From assembly GCF_003611635.1 (NCBI RefSeq), contig NZ_RAVZ01000033.1:1-43306 (forward strand): DNA of 43,306 nucleotides, written 5' to 3'. The notes below the pieces were generated by a model that was given only the letters and a program-made list of their open reading frames with translations, had not been told where the DNA came from and made no database searches. A program made the position numbers and the translations under genes. How positions within the stretch are numbered: the stretch's first letter is position 1; each line of letters starts with the position of its first letter. Below are positions 7,806 to 17,191 of the stretch, piece after piece. This stretch comes from Corallococcus terminator (GTDB lineage: Bacteria; Myxococcota; Myxococcia; Myxococcales; Myxococcaceae).

Positions 7806-9170
7806 AAGCAGCGCGGCCCGGTCCTCGGGGGGCAGCCGTACGTAGCGGTCCTGGGCCGGGGCCGCCTCGCCGCCGTGCCAGAGTACGGCCTCCTCCAGGT
7901 TGCGGGCCCGGCCGTCATGGAGGAAGCGCGTGTGCTTGTTCACGACCTCCACCAGGCCAATGCCCCACAGCGGAGGGGTGCGCCATTCGCTGCCGGTGGC
8001 GAGCCCGTCCGGGCGTCCGTCCGCCAGGTCCTCGCCCATGTCGTGCAGCAGCAGGTCCGTGTAGGGGTAGATGACCTGACGGGACACCTCGTCGAAGCCC
8101 TCCACGGCTTCCGTCTCCTGGGGCGTGTCGACGTGGCAGGCCGCGCACCCGACAGCGCGGAACACGGCATGGCCGCGTTGCACCTCGGGGGTGTCCCAGT
8201 CGCGCCGCTTCGGCACGGCCAAGAGGCGCATGTAGAGCATCAACAGGTCCAGGTCGTCCGCGGACACCTCGGGCTCGCCGGGGACCTCGCGGCCCTGCTC
8301 CTGGGGATAGAGGGACGTGGTGACCCCCATGTCCGCGACGAGCGCGTGCGCCACCTGCTGGCGCAGCGTGGGCTGGTTGGCCTTCCACCCGAAGCGGCCC
8401 AGGCGGGGGGTTCCGGTCTCCAGGTCCAGCACCTGGTTGGCGCGGCCGGAGATGCCATCGCCGTCCCGGTCGTCGGGGTCGGCTCGGGCGAGCAACGCTG
8501 CTTCGGGAAGGGCTTCCAGCAAGCCCAGGCCGAAGTTGACGGGGGACACGCGCGCGGAGAACCGGGCGCCGTCGCCCAGGGGGCCGTGCACGAGGCCCTG
8601 GAACTGGTAGCGGGGCCGCACGAGGGAGTACGTCTCGCCGGACGCGAACGTGCCGCGCGTCGCTTCGAAGTCGACGCGCACGTGGCCTTCGGGGGCGCGT
8701 CCGTCCACGGCGCGAGCATCGAGCTGGGCGCCGTACAGCGGGTGCGGACCGGTGCCATCGGGCGCGCTCAACTGGAACGCCAGCGAGACGGGGACTTCGG
8801 AAGGGGTGGCGGGGGGCTGGCCTCGGCCGTCCTTCACGTGGCAGGTCATGCAGGAGGGCGCACTGAACAGCGGGCCCACGGCGACAGGCTTCCCACCGCG
8901 AGCCTCGCTCCAGTCACGGTCGAACACGCCCTTGCCAGCGTGGAAGTCCGGCCAGCGCGAGTGCGGCATGTTCATGGGCGAGCGCCCGAAGGCGTTGCGG
9001 CCCGGATCCGCCACGGTGGTGGCTCCACCGGACTGCTCCACGGACGGAAGGACGATGGCGGGCAGAGGCCCCAGGACCAGGGGGACGGGGCGGCGGACCA
9101 CGGTGGCCCATGCGGCGCCGACGAGAAGAGCGCCAGCGGAGACGCCAACAATGGACCAGGGCACACGCAT
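7785..9170 (-). CDS. di-haem oxidoreductase-like c-type cytochrome (DUF1111 family)
   Basis: From ATG 9170 the product has 461 residues: one N-terminal membrane anchor or signal (IVGVSAGALLVGAAW), then a haem-binding CMTCH (Cys107-His111) and a second CAACH near residue 342. The order of segments (NAFGRSP, GPLFSAPSCMTCH, FGWKANQPTLRQQ, GHAVFRAVGCAACH, YTDLLLHDMG, EWRTPPLWGIG, FLHDGRA) is that of the DUF1111 / 'di-haem oxidoredictase' family, distantly related to MauG and cytochrome c peroxidase. It should be periplasmic or membrane-anchored and carry two covalent haems. The substrate is unknown. It stands alone on its strand, divergent from the helicase. A GTG at 9191 is an alternative start. 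Confidence 0.85.
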   Translation of the reverse strand: MRVPWSIVGVSAGALLVGAAWATVVRRPVPLVLGPLPAIVLPSVEQSGGATTVADPGRNAFGRSPMNMPHSRWPDFHAGKGVFDRDWSEARGGKPVAVGPLFSAPSCMTCHVKDGRGQPPATPSEVPVSLAFQLSAPDGTGPHPLYGAQLDARAVDGRAPEGHVRVDFEATRGTFASGETYSLVRPRYQFQGLVHGPLGDGARFSARVSPVNFGLGLLEALPEAALLARADPDDRDGDGISGRANQVLDLETGTPRLGRFGWKANQPTLRQQVAHALVADMGVTTSLYPQEQGREVPGEPEVSADDLDLLMLYMRLLAVPKRRDWDTPEVQRGHAVFRAVGCAACHVDTPQETEAVEGFDEVSRQVIYPYTDLLLHDMGEDLADGRPDGLATGSEWRTPPLWGIGLVEVVNKHTRFLHDGRARNLEEAVLWHGGEAAPAQDRYVRLPPEDRAALLAFLKSL

Positions 9171-9553
9171 CGGTAACTGGAAGTATTGCACCTCTCACGC
9201 CATGCCCCCAGCCATCGTGCCCCGACTCGGCGATGAGACGGGATGTGACACGGTGGTTCCGGCCGCTGTAGCGCGAGAGGTTACAAAGGGGACCGGGGTT
9301 GTATCAGCCCCCGTCACAGCGGCCTCCATCCCGCCAGGACAAAGGCATATCCGTGCGTGTGATTGCGGTGACACCCCGAGCTGGATCCACCTTGCGAGGC
9401 GGAGCGCCACCTGGACACACGGAGTTGCACGCTCGATGCCTCCGCCGGCCCCAGACCGAGGGAGGCCTACACGGGGACTCCAAGTGTGGGTGCCCTGGAC
9501 CGGGTTGTGCTGTTGCGCGCCGGTTCACGGGGGGCTAGGGACGGGGTCCTCGT
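9171..9553. other. 383-bp divergent intergenic region
   Basis: This non-coding gap separates the leftward di-haem gene from the rightward SNF2 helicase gene and must hold both promoters. I see no convincing -35/-10 pair, operator palindrome or small gene. An in-frame TAG at 9536 closes the helicase frame just before its ATG, which supports the chosen helicase start. Confidence 0.5.
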
Positions 9554-12500
9554 ATGTCGGCGCTCGCGGAACTGCTCGATTCCCTCCGGGAAGAATCCCG
9601 CCCGGACACCTGGTCCGCCGGCATGGCGCTCGCTCGCGCGGGCGCGGTGTCGGTGCTCTCCGTCGGCGAAGAAGAGACCGTGGTGCGCGTGCGCGTCCCG
9701 GGGCGTCCAGCGCCCGTGAAGTCCGTGCTCTACCCGGAGGACGAAATCTGGGAGTGCGACTGTCGCGGCAAGCACGACCCCTGCGAGCACGTGGTCGCGG
9801 CCGCGTTCTTCCTCCACCAGGCCGAAGGCCGCCGCGTCCCGCCCCCTGCCCGTCCCGGCACCGCGCCCACCGCCGCGCGTCCCGGCACCGCGCCCGCCGC
9901 CGCGCGTCCCGGCACCACGCCGAAGCCCGAGCGCATGGTGTACCGCTTCAAGCGCGTGGACGGCGGCCTCCAGTTGGAACGGCTGGTGGTCCGTCCGGAC
10001 AACACCGCGCGCCTCTTGGCCCGCAGCCTGACGTCGCTCCTGAACAACCCCGTGGAAGCCGCGCGCATCCAGGTGGACCCCTGCGACCTGCTCGCGGACA
10101 AGCTCCTCGCGCAGCCCACGAAGGGCGCGCTCCCGACGAGCCGGCTCGACGCGCTGCTGCACGTGCTGGAGAAGGCGCGCACCGTCCTCTTCGACGGCGC
10201 GCTGGTGTCCGTCTCCAACGAGCCGCTCCTGCCCCGCGTCACCGTCGAGGACCGCGGCGAGCAGACGGTGCTCAAGGTGGAGCGGGATCCGCGCATCACC
10301 GAACTGGTCAGCCCCGGCGTCGCGCTGAGCGCCGGCATGCTCTGCCGTCTGGGTGAACAGACCCTCACCGGCGCGAGGCTGGAGAACCTTCCCCAGGAGC
10401 GCGTCTTCTCCGCCGAGCAGTTGGCGGACCTGACCGGCAAGGTGCTTCCGGACTTCGCGCGGCGCATGCCGGTGGACGTGAAGAGCCGGCGGCTGCCGCC
10501 CATCGACCGGACGCTCAAGCCGCGCATCTCGCTGGAGCTCGACAAGCTCGACGCCGGGCTCTCCGTGCTGCCCACGCTGGTCTACGGCTCACCGCCCACG
10601 GCGCGCATCGACAACGGGCGCATGGTGTACCTCCAGGGCGCCGCGCCCGTGCGCGACGAGCCCACCGAAACGAAGCTCATCCACCAGCTCCGCGACGAGC
10701 TGAACATGGCGCCGGGCCGGCGCGTGATGGTGCACGGCAAGGAAGCAGTTCAGCTCGCGGACAAGCTGCGGCGCTGGCGCGGCGGTCTCACGGGCGACGC
10801 GGCGGGCGTGGTCAGCCCCGACGTGAAGCTGCGGCCCACCCTCACGCTGGACACGACCACCACCCCGGACGGAGTGCCGCGCGTGGGCTTCGCGCTCGAC
10901 TTCCAGGTGGAGGGCCTGGGGCCCGGCGTGACGCGCTCGGTGGATGCCGCCTCCGTGATGCGCGCCTGGGAAGAAGGCCTGGGGCTGGTGCCGCTGGAGG
11001 GCGGAGGCTGGGCGCCGCTGCCCACCGGCTGGCTGAAAGCACACGGCCAGCGCGTCACGGACCTGCTGGCCGCGCGCGAGACGGACGGGCGCATCGCCAA
11101 CCACGCCATCCCCCAGCTCACCGGGCTGTGCGACGCGCTGGAGCACCCTGCCCCGCCGGGACTGGAGCGACTGGCGCCGCTGGTGCAGGGCTTCGAGAAG
11201 CTCCCCGAGCCCCGCCTCCCGAAGGACCTCACCGCGACGCTGCGCCCATACCAGTTGCAGGGCGTGAGCTGGCTCACCTTCCTGCGACAGGCGGGACTCG
11301 GCGGCGTGCTCGCGGACGACATGGGCCTGGGCAAGACGCTCCAGACCATCTGCACGCTGGGCCCCGGAACGCTCGTCGTGGCGCCCACGAGCGTGCTGCC
11401 CAACTGGGAGGCGGAGGTGAAGCGCTTCCGCCCGGGGTTGAAGGTGTCCGTCTACCACGGCGTGAACCGCGCCCTGGATGAGACGGCCGACGTGACGCTC
11501 ACCACGTACGCGCTCTTGCGCCTGGACGCGGCGGTGCTCGGCGCGAAGACGTGGGACACGGTGGTGCTGGACGAGGCCCAGGCCATCAAGAACCCGGACA
11601 GCCAGGTCGCGCGCGCGGCCTACGAACTGGACGCGAACTTCCGCGTGGCGCTCAGCGGCACCCCCATCGAGAACCGGCTCGAGGAGCTGTGGAGCCTGAT
11701 GCACTTCACCAACCGGGGGCTCCTGGGCGGACGCAAGGCGTTCGACGAGCGCTGGGCCCGGCCGGTGTCGGACAACCAGAAGGGCGCCGCCGAACAGCTC
11801 CGCGCGCGCATCCGGCCCTTCGTGCTGCGCAGGCTCAAGCGCGATGTCGCGCCCGAACTGCCGCCCCGCACCGAAGCCGTCCGCCACGTCACCCTCACCG
11901 AGCAGGAGCGCGCCGTCTACGACGCGGTCCACGCCGCGACGCGCGAGGAAGTGGTGTCCCAGTTGGAGGAAGGCGGCAGCGTGATGAAGGCGCTGGAGGC
12001 CCTGCTCCGGCTGCGGCAGGCGGCCTGCCATCCCGCGCTGGTGCCAGGACAGCAGGCGAGGACGTCCTCGAAGGTGCAGGCGCTGGTGGAGGCGCTCGGC
12101 ACGGCGGTGGCGGACGGGCACAAGGCGCTCGTGTTCTCGCAGTGGACCTCCATGCTGGACCTCATCGAACCCGCGCTGAAGGAAGCGGACATCGGGTTCA
12201 TCCGCCTGGATGGCAGCACGGCGAACCGGGGCGCGGTGGCCAGCTCCTTCCAGGAGGAAAAGGGAGCCCCCGTCATGCTCATCTCGCTGAAGGCGGGAGC
12301 GACGGGGCTCAACCTGACGGCGGCGGACCACGTCTTCCTGGTGGATCCCTGGTGGAACCCTTCCGTGGAAGCCCAGGCAGCGGACCGGGCGCACCGCATT
12401 GGCCAGCAGCGCCCGGTGATGGTGTACCGGATGGTGTCCCAGGGCACGGTGGAGGAGAAGATCCTGCTCCTCCAGGACAAGAAGCGGGCCCTCTTCGAAG

Positions 12501-12571
12501 CCGCGCTCGGAGGCTCCACCGGAGGCGGCGCCGCGCTCACGCGCGCGGACCTCATGCAGTTGCTGGCCTGA
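9554..12571 (+). CDS. SWIM zinc finger SNF2-family DNA-dependent ATPase/helicase
   Basis: This 1005-residue protein begins with a SWIM finger (CDC...CEH, Cys68, Cys70, Cys77, His79), which binds DNA or protein. A Pro/Ala-rich linker with a 9-residue repeat follows, then a long middle region of the bacterial SNF2-associated type. The C-terminal 430 residues are a complete SNF2 motor: motif I DDMGLGKT with Lys594, motif II DEAQ at 673-676, motif [11 protein letters not shown], and in the second RecA lobe [27 protein letters not shown] and the motif VI arginine finger in [11 protein letters not shown]. Bacterial members (RapA/HepA-like, SWIM-SNF2) are thought to remodel protein-DNA complexes in repair or transcription; the exact role is unknown. 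It is monocistronic, with a hairpin directly after the stop. Confidence 0.93.
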   Translation: MSALAELLDSLREESRPDTWSAGMALARAGAVSVLSVGEEETVVRVRVPGRPAPVKSVLYPEDEIWECDCRGKHDPCEHVVAAAFFLHQAEGRRVPPPARPGTAPTAARPGTAPAAARPGTTPKPERMVYRFKRVDGGLQLERLVVRPDNTARLLARSLTSLLNNPVEAARIQVDPCDLLADKLLAQPTKGALPTSRLDALLHVLEKARTVLFDGALVSVSNEPLLPRVTVEDRGEQTVLKVERDPRITELVSPGVALSAGMLCRLGEQTLTGARLENLPQERVFSAEQLADLTGKVLPDFARRMPVDVKSRRLPPIDRTLKPRISLELDKLDAGLSVLPTLVYGSPPTARIDNGRMVYLQGAAPVRDEPTETKLIHQLRDELNMAPGRRVMVHGKEAVQLADKLRRWRGGLTGDAAGVVSPDVKLRPTLTLDTTTTPDGVPRVGFALDFQVEGLGPGVTRSVDAASVMRAWEEGLGLVPLEGGGWAPLPTGWLKAHGQRVTDLLAARETDGRIANHAIPQLTGLCDALEHPAPPGLERLAPLVQGFEKLPEPRLPKDLTATLRPYQLQGVSWLTFLRQAGLGGVLADDMGLGKTLQTICTLGPGTLVVAPTSVLPNWEAEVKRFRPGLKVSVYHGVNRALDETADVTLTTYALLRLDAAVLGAKTWDTVVLDEAQAIKNPDSQVARAAYELDANFRVALSGTPIENRLEELWSLMHFTNRGLLGGRKAFDERWARPVSDNQKGAAEQLRARIRPFVLRRLKRDVAPELPPRTEAVRHVTLTEQERAVYDAVHAATREEVVSQLEEGGSVMKALEALLRLRQAACHPALVPGQQARTSSKVQALVEALGTAVADGHKALVFSQWTSMLDLIEPALKEADIGFIRLDGSTANRGAVASSFQEEKGAPVMLISLKAGATGLNLTAADHVFLVDPWWNPSVEAQAADRAHRIGQQRPVMVYRMVSQGTVEEKILLLQDKKRALFEAALGGSTGGGAALTRADLMQLLA
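9851..9931 (+). repeat. three tandem 27-bp repeats inside the helicase linker
   Basis: Three consecutive 27-bp units starting CGTCCCGGCACC encode [18 protein letters not shown] and RPGTTPKPE. The first two differ at one visible base and the third is diverged in its second half. They lie between the SWIM finger and the rest of the protein, where a flexible linker tolerates copy-number change. Confidence 0.9.
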
Positions 12572-12581
12572 ACGCCTGCCC

Positions 12582-12601
12582 TCCCACTGACGGGAGTGGG
12601 A
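12582..12601 (+). terminator. hairpin after the SNF2 gene
   Basis: A perfect 7-bp stem (TCCCACT / AGTGGGA) with a 6-nt loop begins 11 bases after the helicase stop codon. It is a likely intrinsic-type terminator, although no T-run follows. Confidence 0.45.
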
Positions 12602-12670
12602 CCTGAAGGGACGGTCCCTGACCGCCCCATGGCAAGTGCGCACCGTCTCGGGGAGTCGGACTTTCCCGAG

Positions 12671-12676
12671 AAGGAG
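12671..12676 (+). promoter_or_regulatory. ribosome-binding site AAGGAG for the quinone oxidoreductase
   Basis: A consensus AAGGAG lies seven bases before the ATG at 12684. It decides this start over the in-frame upstream codon at 12636, which has no such site and would add a basic, non-conserved extension. Confidence 0.75.
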
Positions 12677-12683
12677 TCACAGC

Positions 12684-13658
12684 ATGCCTACGTCCATTCC
12701 CGAAAAGATGAAGGCCGCGGCGCTCGACCGCTTCGGCGGCCCCGAGGTCCTCGGCATCAAGACCGTGCCCGTTCCCACCTGCGGCGACGACGAAGTCCTC
12801 ATCCGCGTCGAGGCCGCAGGGATTGGCGCCTGGGACTTCATGGAGCGTGAAGGCCAGATGGTGGAGCTGATGGGAGGCGAGCCGAAATTCCCCTACGTGC
12901 CCGGCACCGACGGCGCCGGAGAGGTGGTCGCGGCAGGCAAGGCCGTGAAGGACCTCAAGGTCGGAGACCGCGTCTTCGGCTTCGCGCTCGGAAGCCCCAA
13001 GGGAGGCTTCTACGCGCAGTACACCGCCGTGAAGGCCAGCCAGGCCGCGCGGATCCCCAAGGGACTGAAGGTGGAACAGGCGGCGGCGCTCGGGGCGGAT
13101 GGCATCACCGCGCTCCGGGGCCTGGAGGAGCTTCTCCAGATCAAATCCGGCCAACGCCTGCTCATCTTCGGCGCCAGCGGCGGCATCGGGCACCTCGCGT
13201 TGCAGTTCGCGCGGAGGCTGGGAGTGAAGGTGCTGGCGGTCGCGTCGGGGGAGGACGGGGTGGAGCTGGCCCGGCGGCTCGGCGCGGAAGCCGTCGTTGA
13301 CGGCCGAAAGGGCGACGTGGCCGCGGCCTGCCGCGAGTTCGCCCCGGACGGGCTCGACGCGGCGCTGGTCCTGGCACCGGGAGACACCGCCGAGGCGGTC
13401 CTCCAGCACGTCCGCAAGGGCGGGCGCATCGCCTGGCCGAACGGCGTGGAGCCCGCCCCGAAATCCCCCGAGGGGGTCGAGGCCTCCGCCTACGACGGCA
13501 TCCCCAGCCCGGAGCTCTTGAAGAAGATGAACCAGCTCATCGAAGCGGGCCCCTTCCATCTGGAGATCGGGCGCATGTACGCGATGGAGGAGGCCGCCAA
13601 GGCCCAGCAGGAGGTGCTCAAGCACCACCTGGGCAAGTACGCGCTGCGAATCCAATGA
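12684..13658 (+). CDS. zinc-independent MDR quinone oxidoreductase / zeta-crystallin-like
   Basis: A 324-residue medium-chain dehydrogenase/reductase. The N-terminal GroES-like domain has PGTDGAGEVV and KVGDRVFGF, and the Rossmann domain has GASGGIG (163-169) followed by GVKVLAVAS. The cysteines that bind catalytic and structural zinc in alcohol dehydrogenases are absent, placing it with NADPH:quinone reductases. It would carry out one-step hydride transfer from NADPH to a quinone or enone. There is no gene nearby that specifies a substrate. A strong AAGGAG sets the start, and a GC-rich hairpin follows the stop. Confidence 0.9.
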   Translation: MPTSIPEKMKAAALDRFGGPEVLGIKTVPVPTCGDDEVLIRVEAAGIGAWDFMEREGQMVELMGGEPKFPYVPGTDGAGEVVAAGKAVKDLKVGDRVFGFALGSPKGGFYAQYTAVKASQAARIPKGLKVEQAAALGADGITALRGLEELLQIKSGQRLLIFGASGGIGHLALQFARRLGVKVLAVASGEDGVELARRLGAEAVVDGRKGDVAAACREFAPDGLDAALVLAPGDTAEAVLQHVRKGGRIAWPNGVEPAPKSPEGVEASAYDGIPSPELLKKMNQLIEAGPFHLEIGRMYAMEEAAKAQQEVLKHHLGKYALRIQ

Positions 13659-13670
13659 CACAGCGTTCCA

Positions 13671-13711
13671 CGCCCCCGGTGCACGGCCCCACGAGGCCGA
13701 CGCCGGGGGCG
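13671..13711 (+). terminator. GC-rich hairpin after the quinone oxidoreductase gene
   Basis: A perfect 9-bp stem (CGCCCCCGG / CCGGGGGCG) encloses a 23-nt loop that can itself form a GGCC/GGCC stem. It begins about a dozen bases after the stop codon. It is a probable terminator, with no T-run. Confidence 0.45.
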
Positions 13712-13821
13712 GCCGTTCACCTGCGCACGGAGCGTGAGCGCCCCGCGAAGCGCCAGGAGTAGGCGGGTCACCTCAATCCAGGCGAAACTGGTTCACCCTG
13801 CTCTCAACCCCAAGGTGAACC

Positions 13822-15240
13822 ATGCTGCACCTGCCCGCCCTCTTCACGGCGCTCGCGCTCGCGGGAGCGCCGACGCCCGCACCGGATGAAGCCACGTTGT
13901 GGAAGGCCGCCTTCGCATTGGACGGTTCGCCTCCTGCGGTGCTCGCGGACGCGGAGTCCAAGCTGCTCCAGGGAGGCACCGCCGCGTATGACATCCTGAC
14001 GAAGCTGGCCCGGGTAGGAGGCAGGGATCAGGCGGTGTCCGCCGCGGGCCCGGTGCCCTTCTGTATGGGTTCGCCCCAATTCCGGATCATTTCGGGGATG
14101 CGCTCCTCCAACAACGGGCCCAAACTTCCTGGCAGGGCCGCGGAGCTCGCGGGACGTCTGTTGATGAAGGATGAAGCGCTGCGCAGGCGGGCCCAGACGT
14201 CCGTGGAGCCCTTCGAGCGGGCCCTGGCGCTGCTCTCCACGGCACGGATTCCCGAAGCCCAGGCGCAAGCCCTGGCGGCGATGCGAAAGGAACCGGACGC
14301 GGAGTTGCGCCTGTGGGCGAGCGCGGCGGCGACCTGCTTCGTCCGCTCGGCGGAGCGCCGGGGCGATCCCTCGCTCGATGCGATGCGCATCGAGGAGAAG
14401 CACCTGGCCGAGCTGGCCGAGGACGTTCGGGAACCCTTGCGGTGCGTGGAGCCCGCCGAACTGGCGCAGACGCTGGTGGACGAGCTGGCCGGGGGGATGG
14501 CCACGGCCGGAGGCTGGTCCTCCTCCAACGATTCGTTCGAGTTGGACGCGAAACGCGCGAACGGCGAGAAGGTCTCCCTGAGCCCCGCGTGCGCCCTGGC
14601 GGCCTACGACGCGGTGGCCGCGCGAGGAACGTACCTCGAGGATTTGGTGATGCCCCTGGCCACGCACCTGCGCAAGGGTCAGGACCTGAGGAAGGCCGCG
14701 GGCGAACGGGCGGCGCGCGACCTGAAGCACTACGCAGAAATCAGGCGCAACCACCTGGCGGCGGAGCTGGTGAACGCCGGCCACACCGTGTCGACGAAGG
14801 TGACCTGGAAGGAAGACCGGGGTTTCCACAGCCGGGATGAATTGGAGGCAGCCCTGCGTCAGGGAAACCCGGACGCCAAGGCCGCCCTCGACCGGATGAT
14901 GTTCTGCCGCAGCAAGATTGGCGAGAACGAGCTGTCACTGCTGGGCTATCTGGGAACGAAGCAGGCGGCGGAGACCGCGTATGGGATTGCGCAGCGTTGC
15001 CCGGACTCCATGGCGGCCGCCACCGCGGCGCTGGTGCGCCTGAAGGACCCGAGGGCGTCGCAGTTCCTGCCCAAGGCGCTGGAGAACTGGGGCTTCGACC
15101 AGGAGGCGCTGCGACGTTCGCTCGTGGAGGCGTACACGTCGAAGCTGGGGCAGCAACTGCGGGACCTGGAGGCCAAGGGCAATGACAAGGCCCGTGACAT
15201 GGTGGCGTTCCTGAAGGACTCCGGGGTGATGAAGCCGTAG
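13822..15240 (+). CDS. secreted alpha-helical protein of unknown function
   Basis: A 472-residue protein with a short signal peptide (MLHLPALFTALALAGAPTPA) and an AAGGTG ribosome-binding site just upstream. I do not recognise the family. The mature part is Ala/Leu/Glu-rich and almost certainly all-helical, with repeating segments such as AELAGRLLMKDEALRRRA, QALAAMRKEPDAELRLWASAA and AALVRLKDPRASQFLPKALENWG. These resemble HEAT-like repeats. A few isolated cysteines could pair after export. There is no catalytic motif. A helical scaffold in the periplasm or outside the cell is the safest description. It converges on the small four-Cys gene, with a hairpin between them. Confidence 0.75.
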   Translation: MLHLPALFTALALAGAPTPAPDEATLWKAAFALDGSPPAVLADAESKLLQGGTAAYDILTKLARVGGRDQAVSAAGPVPFCMGSPQFRIISGMRSSNNGPKLPGRAAELAGRLLMKDEALRRRAQTSVEPFERALALLSTARIPEAQAQALAAMRKEPDAELRLWASAAATCFVRSAERRGDPSLDAMRIEEKHLAELAEDVREPLRCVEPAELAQTLVDELAGGMATAGGWSSSNDSFELDAKRANGEKVSLSPACALAAYDAVAARGTYLEDLVMPLATHLRKGQDLRKAAGERAARDLKHYAEIRRNHLAAELVNAGHTVSTKVTWKEDRGFHSRDELEAALRQGNPDAKAALDRMMFCRSKIGENELSLLGYLGTKQAAETAYGIAQRCPDSMAAATAALVRLKDPRASQFLPKALENWGFDQEALRRSLVEAYTSKLGQQLRDLEAKGNDKARDMVAFLKDSGVMKP

Positions 15241-15254
15241 TCCGGTGGGCAGGG

Positions 15255-15288
15255 CCCGGCGGAGTGTCCCACCCGGGATGCCGCCGGG
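15255..15288. terminator. bidirectional hairpin between convergent genes
   Basis: An 8-bp perfect stem (CCCGGCGG / CCGCCGGG) with an 18-nt loop lies in the 55-bp gap between two convergent stop codons. The position fits a shared terminator. Confidence 0.45.
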
Positions 15289-15295
15289 AGGGCCC

Positions 15296-15601
15296 TCAAT
15301 GGGGCCCGGCGTCCTCGGACTCGGGGGTCAGCATCCGCACCGCCACGGTGCGGCACTCGGCGCACGCCACCCCGGAGCGCTCCCAGTGCACCTGGGCCTC
15401 CAGCTCGCTCGGGTCCTCGGTCCCGGCCTCCAGCCGCTGGACGAGTTCGGCGAGCGCGTCCCCCCGGCCGCCGTCCGCCTCCTCCGGAGGGTCGAGCACG
15501 TCCTGCTCCCCTTCGAGCACGAGGCTGAAGCGGTAGTACACCTCATGGGCCGCCAGGACTCGCCGGCAGGCCGCACAGGTCTTTGGTCGCGGACCCATCA
15601 T
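15296..15601 (-). CDS. small four-cysteine (probable zinc-binding) protein
   Basis: A 101-residue acidic protein with two CxxC pairs: CAAC at Cys9/Cys12 and CAEC at Cys80/Cys83. They are separated by a Glu/Asp-rich helix, giving a four-Cys site that most likely binds zinc. No other motif is recognisable. The start is one of two adjacent ATGs (15601 or 15598). The frame stays open further upstream, but the added residues are basic and Ser/Pro/Arg-rich, like antisense noise. No strong ribosome-binding site is visible. Confidence 0.65.
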   Translation of the reverse strand: MMGPRPKTCAACRRVLAAHEVYYRFSLVLEGEQDVLDPPEEADGGRGDALAELVQRLEAGTEDPSELEAQVHWERSGVACAECRTVAVRMLTPESEDAGPH

Positions 15602-15840
15602 GGGGGCTGAGCGTACCCAGGAAGTCCGACGTCCGCTCCCCGCCTCTGGACCGCGATGTGGGATTCGAGAGGGGGATCGCTTGACGTTGGGGGTTTCGTT
15701 CCTAACTTCCGGCACACGAAAAGGAAGCGTTCAACAGACGCCACTTCGCACCCCAGGTGCGAGGTCCTCTTCACCTGGAAGGCGGTCCTGCGTCGCGAAG
15801 GCGCGACCGCCCTCCTGGATACACCCCCACGGGAGCAACA

Positions 15841-16128
15841 ATGCGCAAGCACCTCAGGAACCTGCTGGTTTCAGCCATGGCTTTGACGGGAATGGCCGGT
15901 TGTGGCGTGGACGCCGCGCTGGACTGCAACGCCATCTGCGACAAGTACGCGTCCTGCTACGACAGCGACTACGACACCTCCGCCTGTGAGAGCCGCTGCC
16001 GCGACAACGCGGCGGACGACGAGGACTACAAGCGAAAGGCGGACGTCTGCGATGCCTGCCTCTCGGACCGGGCCTGCACGTCAGCGACCTTCTCCTGCGG
16101 AGCCGACTGCGCCGCCGTGGTGCCCTGA
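15841..16128 (+). CDS. small cysteine-rich lipoprotein
   Basis: The ATG at 15841, behind GGGAG, gives 95 residues. A signal peptide ends in TGMAGC (lipidation at Cys21), and the mature part is acidic and contains many cysteines in pairs (CNAICDKYASCYD, ESRCRD, CDACLSDRAC, SCGADC). The pattern suggests several disulfides outside the cytoplasm. Such Cys-rich short lipoproteins are common in myxobacterial genomes and mostly have no assigned function. The last 27 codons (16048-16128) recur almost unchanged at 18421-18501, so the 3' end of this gene is the left boundary of a tandem duplication. A perfect hairpin follows the stop. Confidence 0.8.
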   Translation: MRKHLRNLLVSAMALTGMAGCGVDAALDCNAICDKYASCYDSDYDTSACESRCRDNAADDEDYKRKADVCDACLSDRACTSATFSCGADCAAVVP

Positions 16129-16175
16129 GCCTGACGCCCGGGCGTCCCTCGCCCGGTGAAGCAGACGGTGGGCGT

Positions 16176-16201
16176 GCCCGGAGCGCTGATGCGCTCCGGG
16201 C
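16176..16201. terminator. perfect 11-bp hairpin between lipoprotein and immunity genes
   Basis: GCCCGGAGCGC and GCGCTCCGGGC form an 11-bp perfect stem with the loop TGAT, about 50 bases after the lipoprotein stop. It is well placed to terminate the rightward lipoprotein transcript and perhaps the leftward toxin-immunity transcript. There is no T-run. The same hairpin recurs at 18549-18574. Confidence 0.6.
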
Positions 16202-16431
16202 ATACCCCAGCCAGGAAACGCACCTGCGGGAGCTGCCTGATCAGCACTCACCGATGCGAGGGGTGTGCTTGATTGCGTTGTCATGATTCATTGGCCCAGA
16301 TTTCGTTCGGCGCCTTCGGCTTCTGTACCGACGGAGATGACGATCTGAATGGGAAGACTACTTTCGCGGACGCTCGCGCAGTGGGTCTCTTTCCTACAGC
16401 CCGGTCCGCGTCCCAGGCCCTTTGATCGAGG
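16202..16431. other. non-coding tail downstream of immunity gene 1
   Basis: This AT-richer stretch holds no supported gene. Its outer parts match the equivalent region of copy 2 (about 18575-18747). The middle (about 16245-16340) has extra sequence not present in copy 2, so one copy suffered an insertion or deletion here. Confidence 0.6.
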
Positions 16432-17190
16432 TCAAGGCGCTGCGCGTCCGCCGATCTCCGGAAAGCGCTCGTAGATCTGCTTGAGCGTGTCGAGGTGGGC
16501 GGGGTTGTCCAGGTCGAGCGGCGCGTCGGTGAGCTGCACGACCCACCCGCCCGACGCCGTGCGCCGCGCGCGCGTGAGCAGTTCGGCGTCGCAAGCAGGA
16601 TCCGGGAACCCGATGGCCTGCGCGGCAGCGGCAGACCAGTAGTTCAGCCACCCGAGGAAGTGCGGAGTCTCAGGCGTGGGCCTGTCCCATGGGAGCTTGA
16701 GCGACGGCAGCCCATGGGGCGGAACGTGCAGCTCATCGCCGGGATGCCGGAACTGTTGCGCCACGATCGCACCATAACCGCTCGGCGTCGCATGTCCCCA
16801 TACCGCGCGCGCCCCCTCCGCTACACCTGCAAGCACGTCGACCGCCCCCGCGATGCCGACTGCGTCGAGTGGCAGGTCCGCATGGATTTCAAAATGCGGC
16901 GGGCTCCCTGCGGCAAGACCGTTTGGGTTTTCCAGTCCAGCAACCGTCACGAGATGGTTATCATCATCGTTGCAGAGGAACGGAAACCCTCCGTTTGCCG
17001 TGTTGGCCGCGACCCACTCGTCGCGTTGAGGCAATGCGATGAGGTCTTCCTTTTCTGACATCGTCCACCCCAAGCGCAAACCGGGCAGCGCACGTTCCAT
17101 TGCATGGACAACTGCGGCCGGGCGGTCGTCGTTGTTCTTGAGCGCAGGCGCATGGGCGATAACGATGAGGGTTCTATGAGCGACCGTCAT
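16432..17190 (-). CDS. Imm52-like immunity protein, copy 1
   Basis: The ATG at 17190 gives 252 residues. The C-terminal half contains GWLNYWSAAAAQAIGFPD followed by RTASGGWVVQLTDAPLDLDN, which I recognise as the Imm52 (immunity 52) type of polymorphic-toxin antidote. The N-terminal half carries RALPGLRLGW and ALPQRDEWV, shared with copy 2. There is no signal peptide, so it acts in the cytoplasm, where it would bind the nuclease domain of its cognate toxin. It starts one base after the toxin gene stops, so the two are co-transcribed with the toxin first. A TTG at 17214 overlapping the toxin gene is a weaker alternative. Its paralogue is at 18748-19503. Confidence 0.82.
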   Translation of the reverse strand: MTVAHRTLIVIAHAPALKNNDDRPAAVVHAMERALPGLRLGWTMSEKEDLIALPQRDEWVAANTANGGFPFLCNDDDNHLVTVAGLENPNGLAAGSPPHFEIHADLPLDAVGIAGAVDVLAGVAEGARAVWGHATPSGYGAIVAQQFRHPGDELHVPPHGLPSLKLPWDRPTPETPHFLGWLNYWSAAAAQAIGFPDPACDAELLTRARRTASGGWVVQLTDAPLDLDNPAHLDTLKQIYERFPEIGGRAAP

Positions 17191-17191
17191 T

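Noticed and set aside
10589-12643. Minus-strand open frame of 684 codons antisense to the SNF2 helicase
   Set aside because: The plus strand carries all SNF2 motifs in order, and the antisense product has no family features.
15600-15840. Small plus-strand open frames upstream of the Cys-rich lipoprotein
   Set aside because: They continue in frame into the lipoprotein but would bury its signal peptide; the ATG at 15841 with GGGAG is the natural start.
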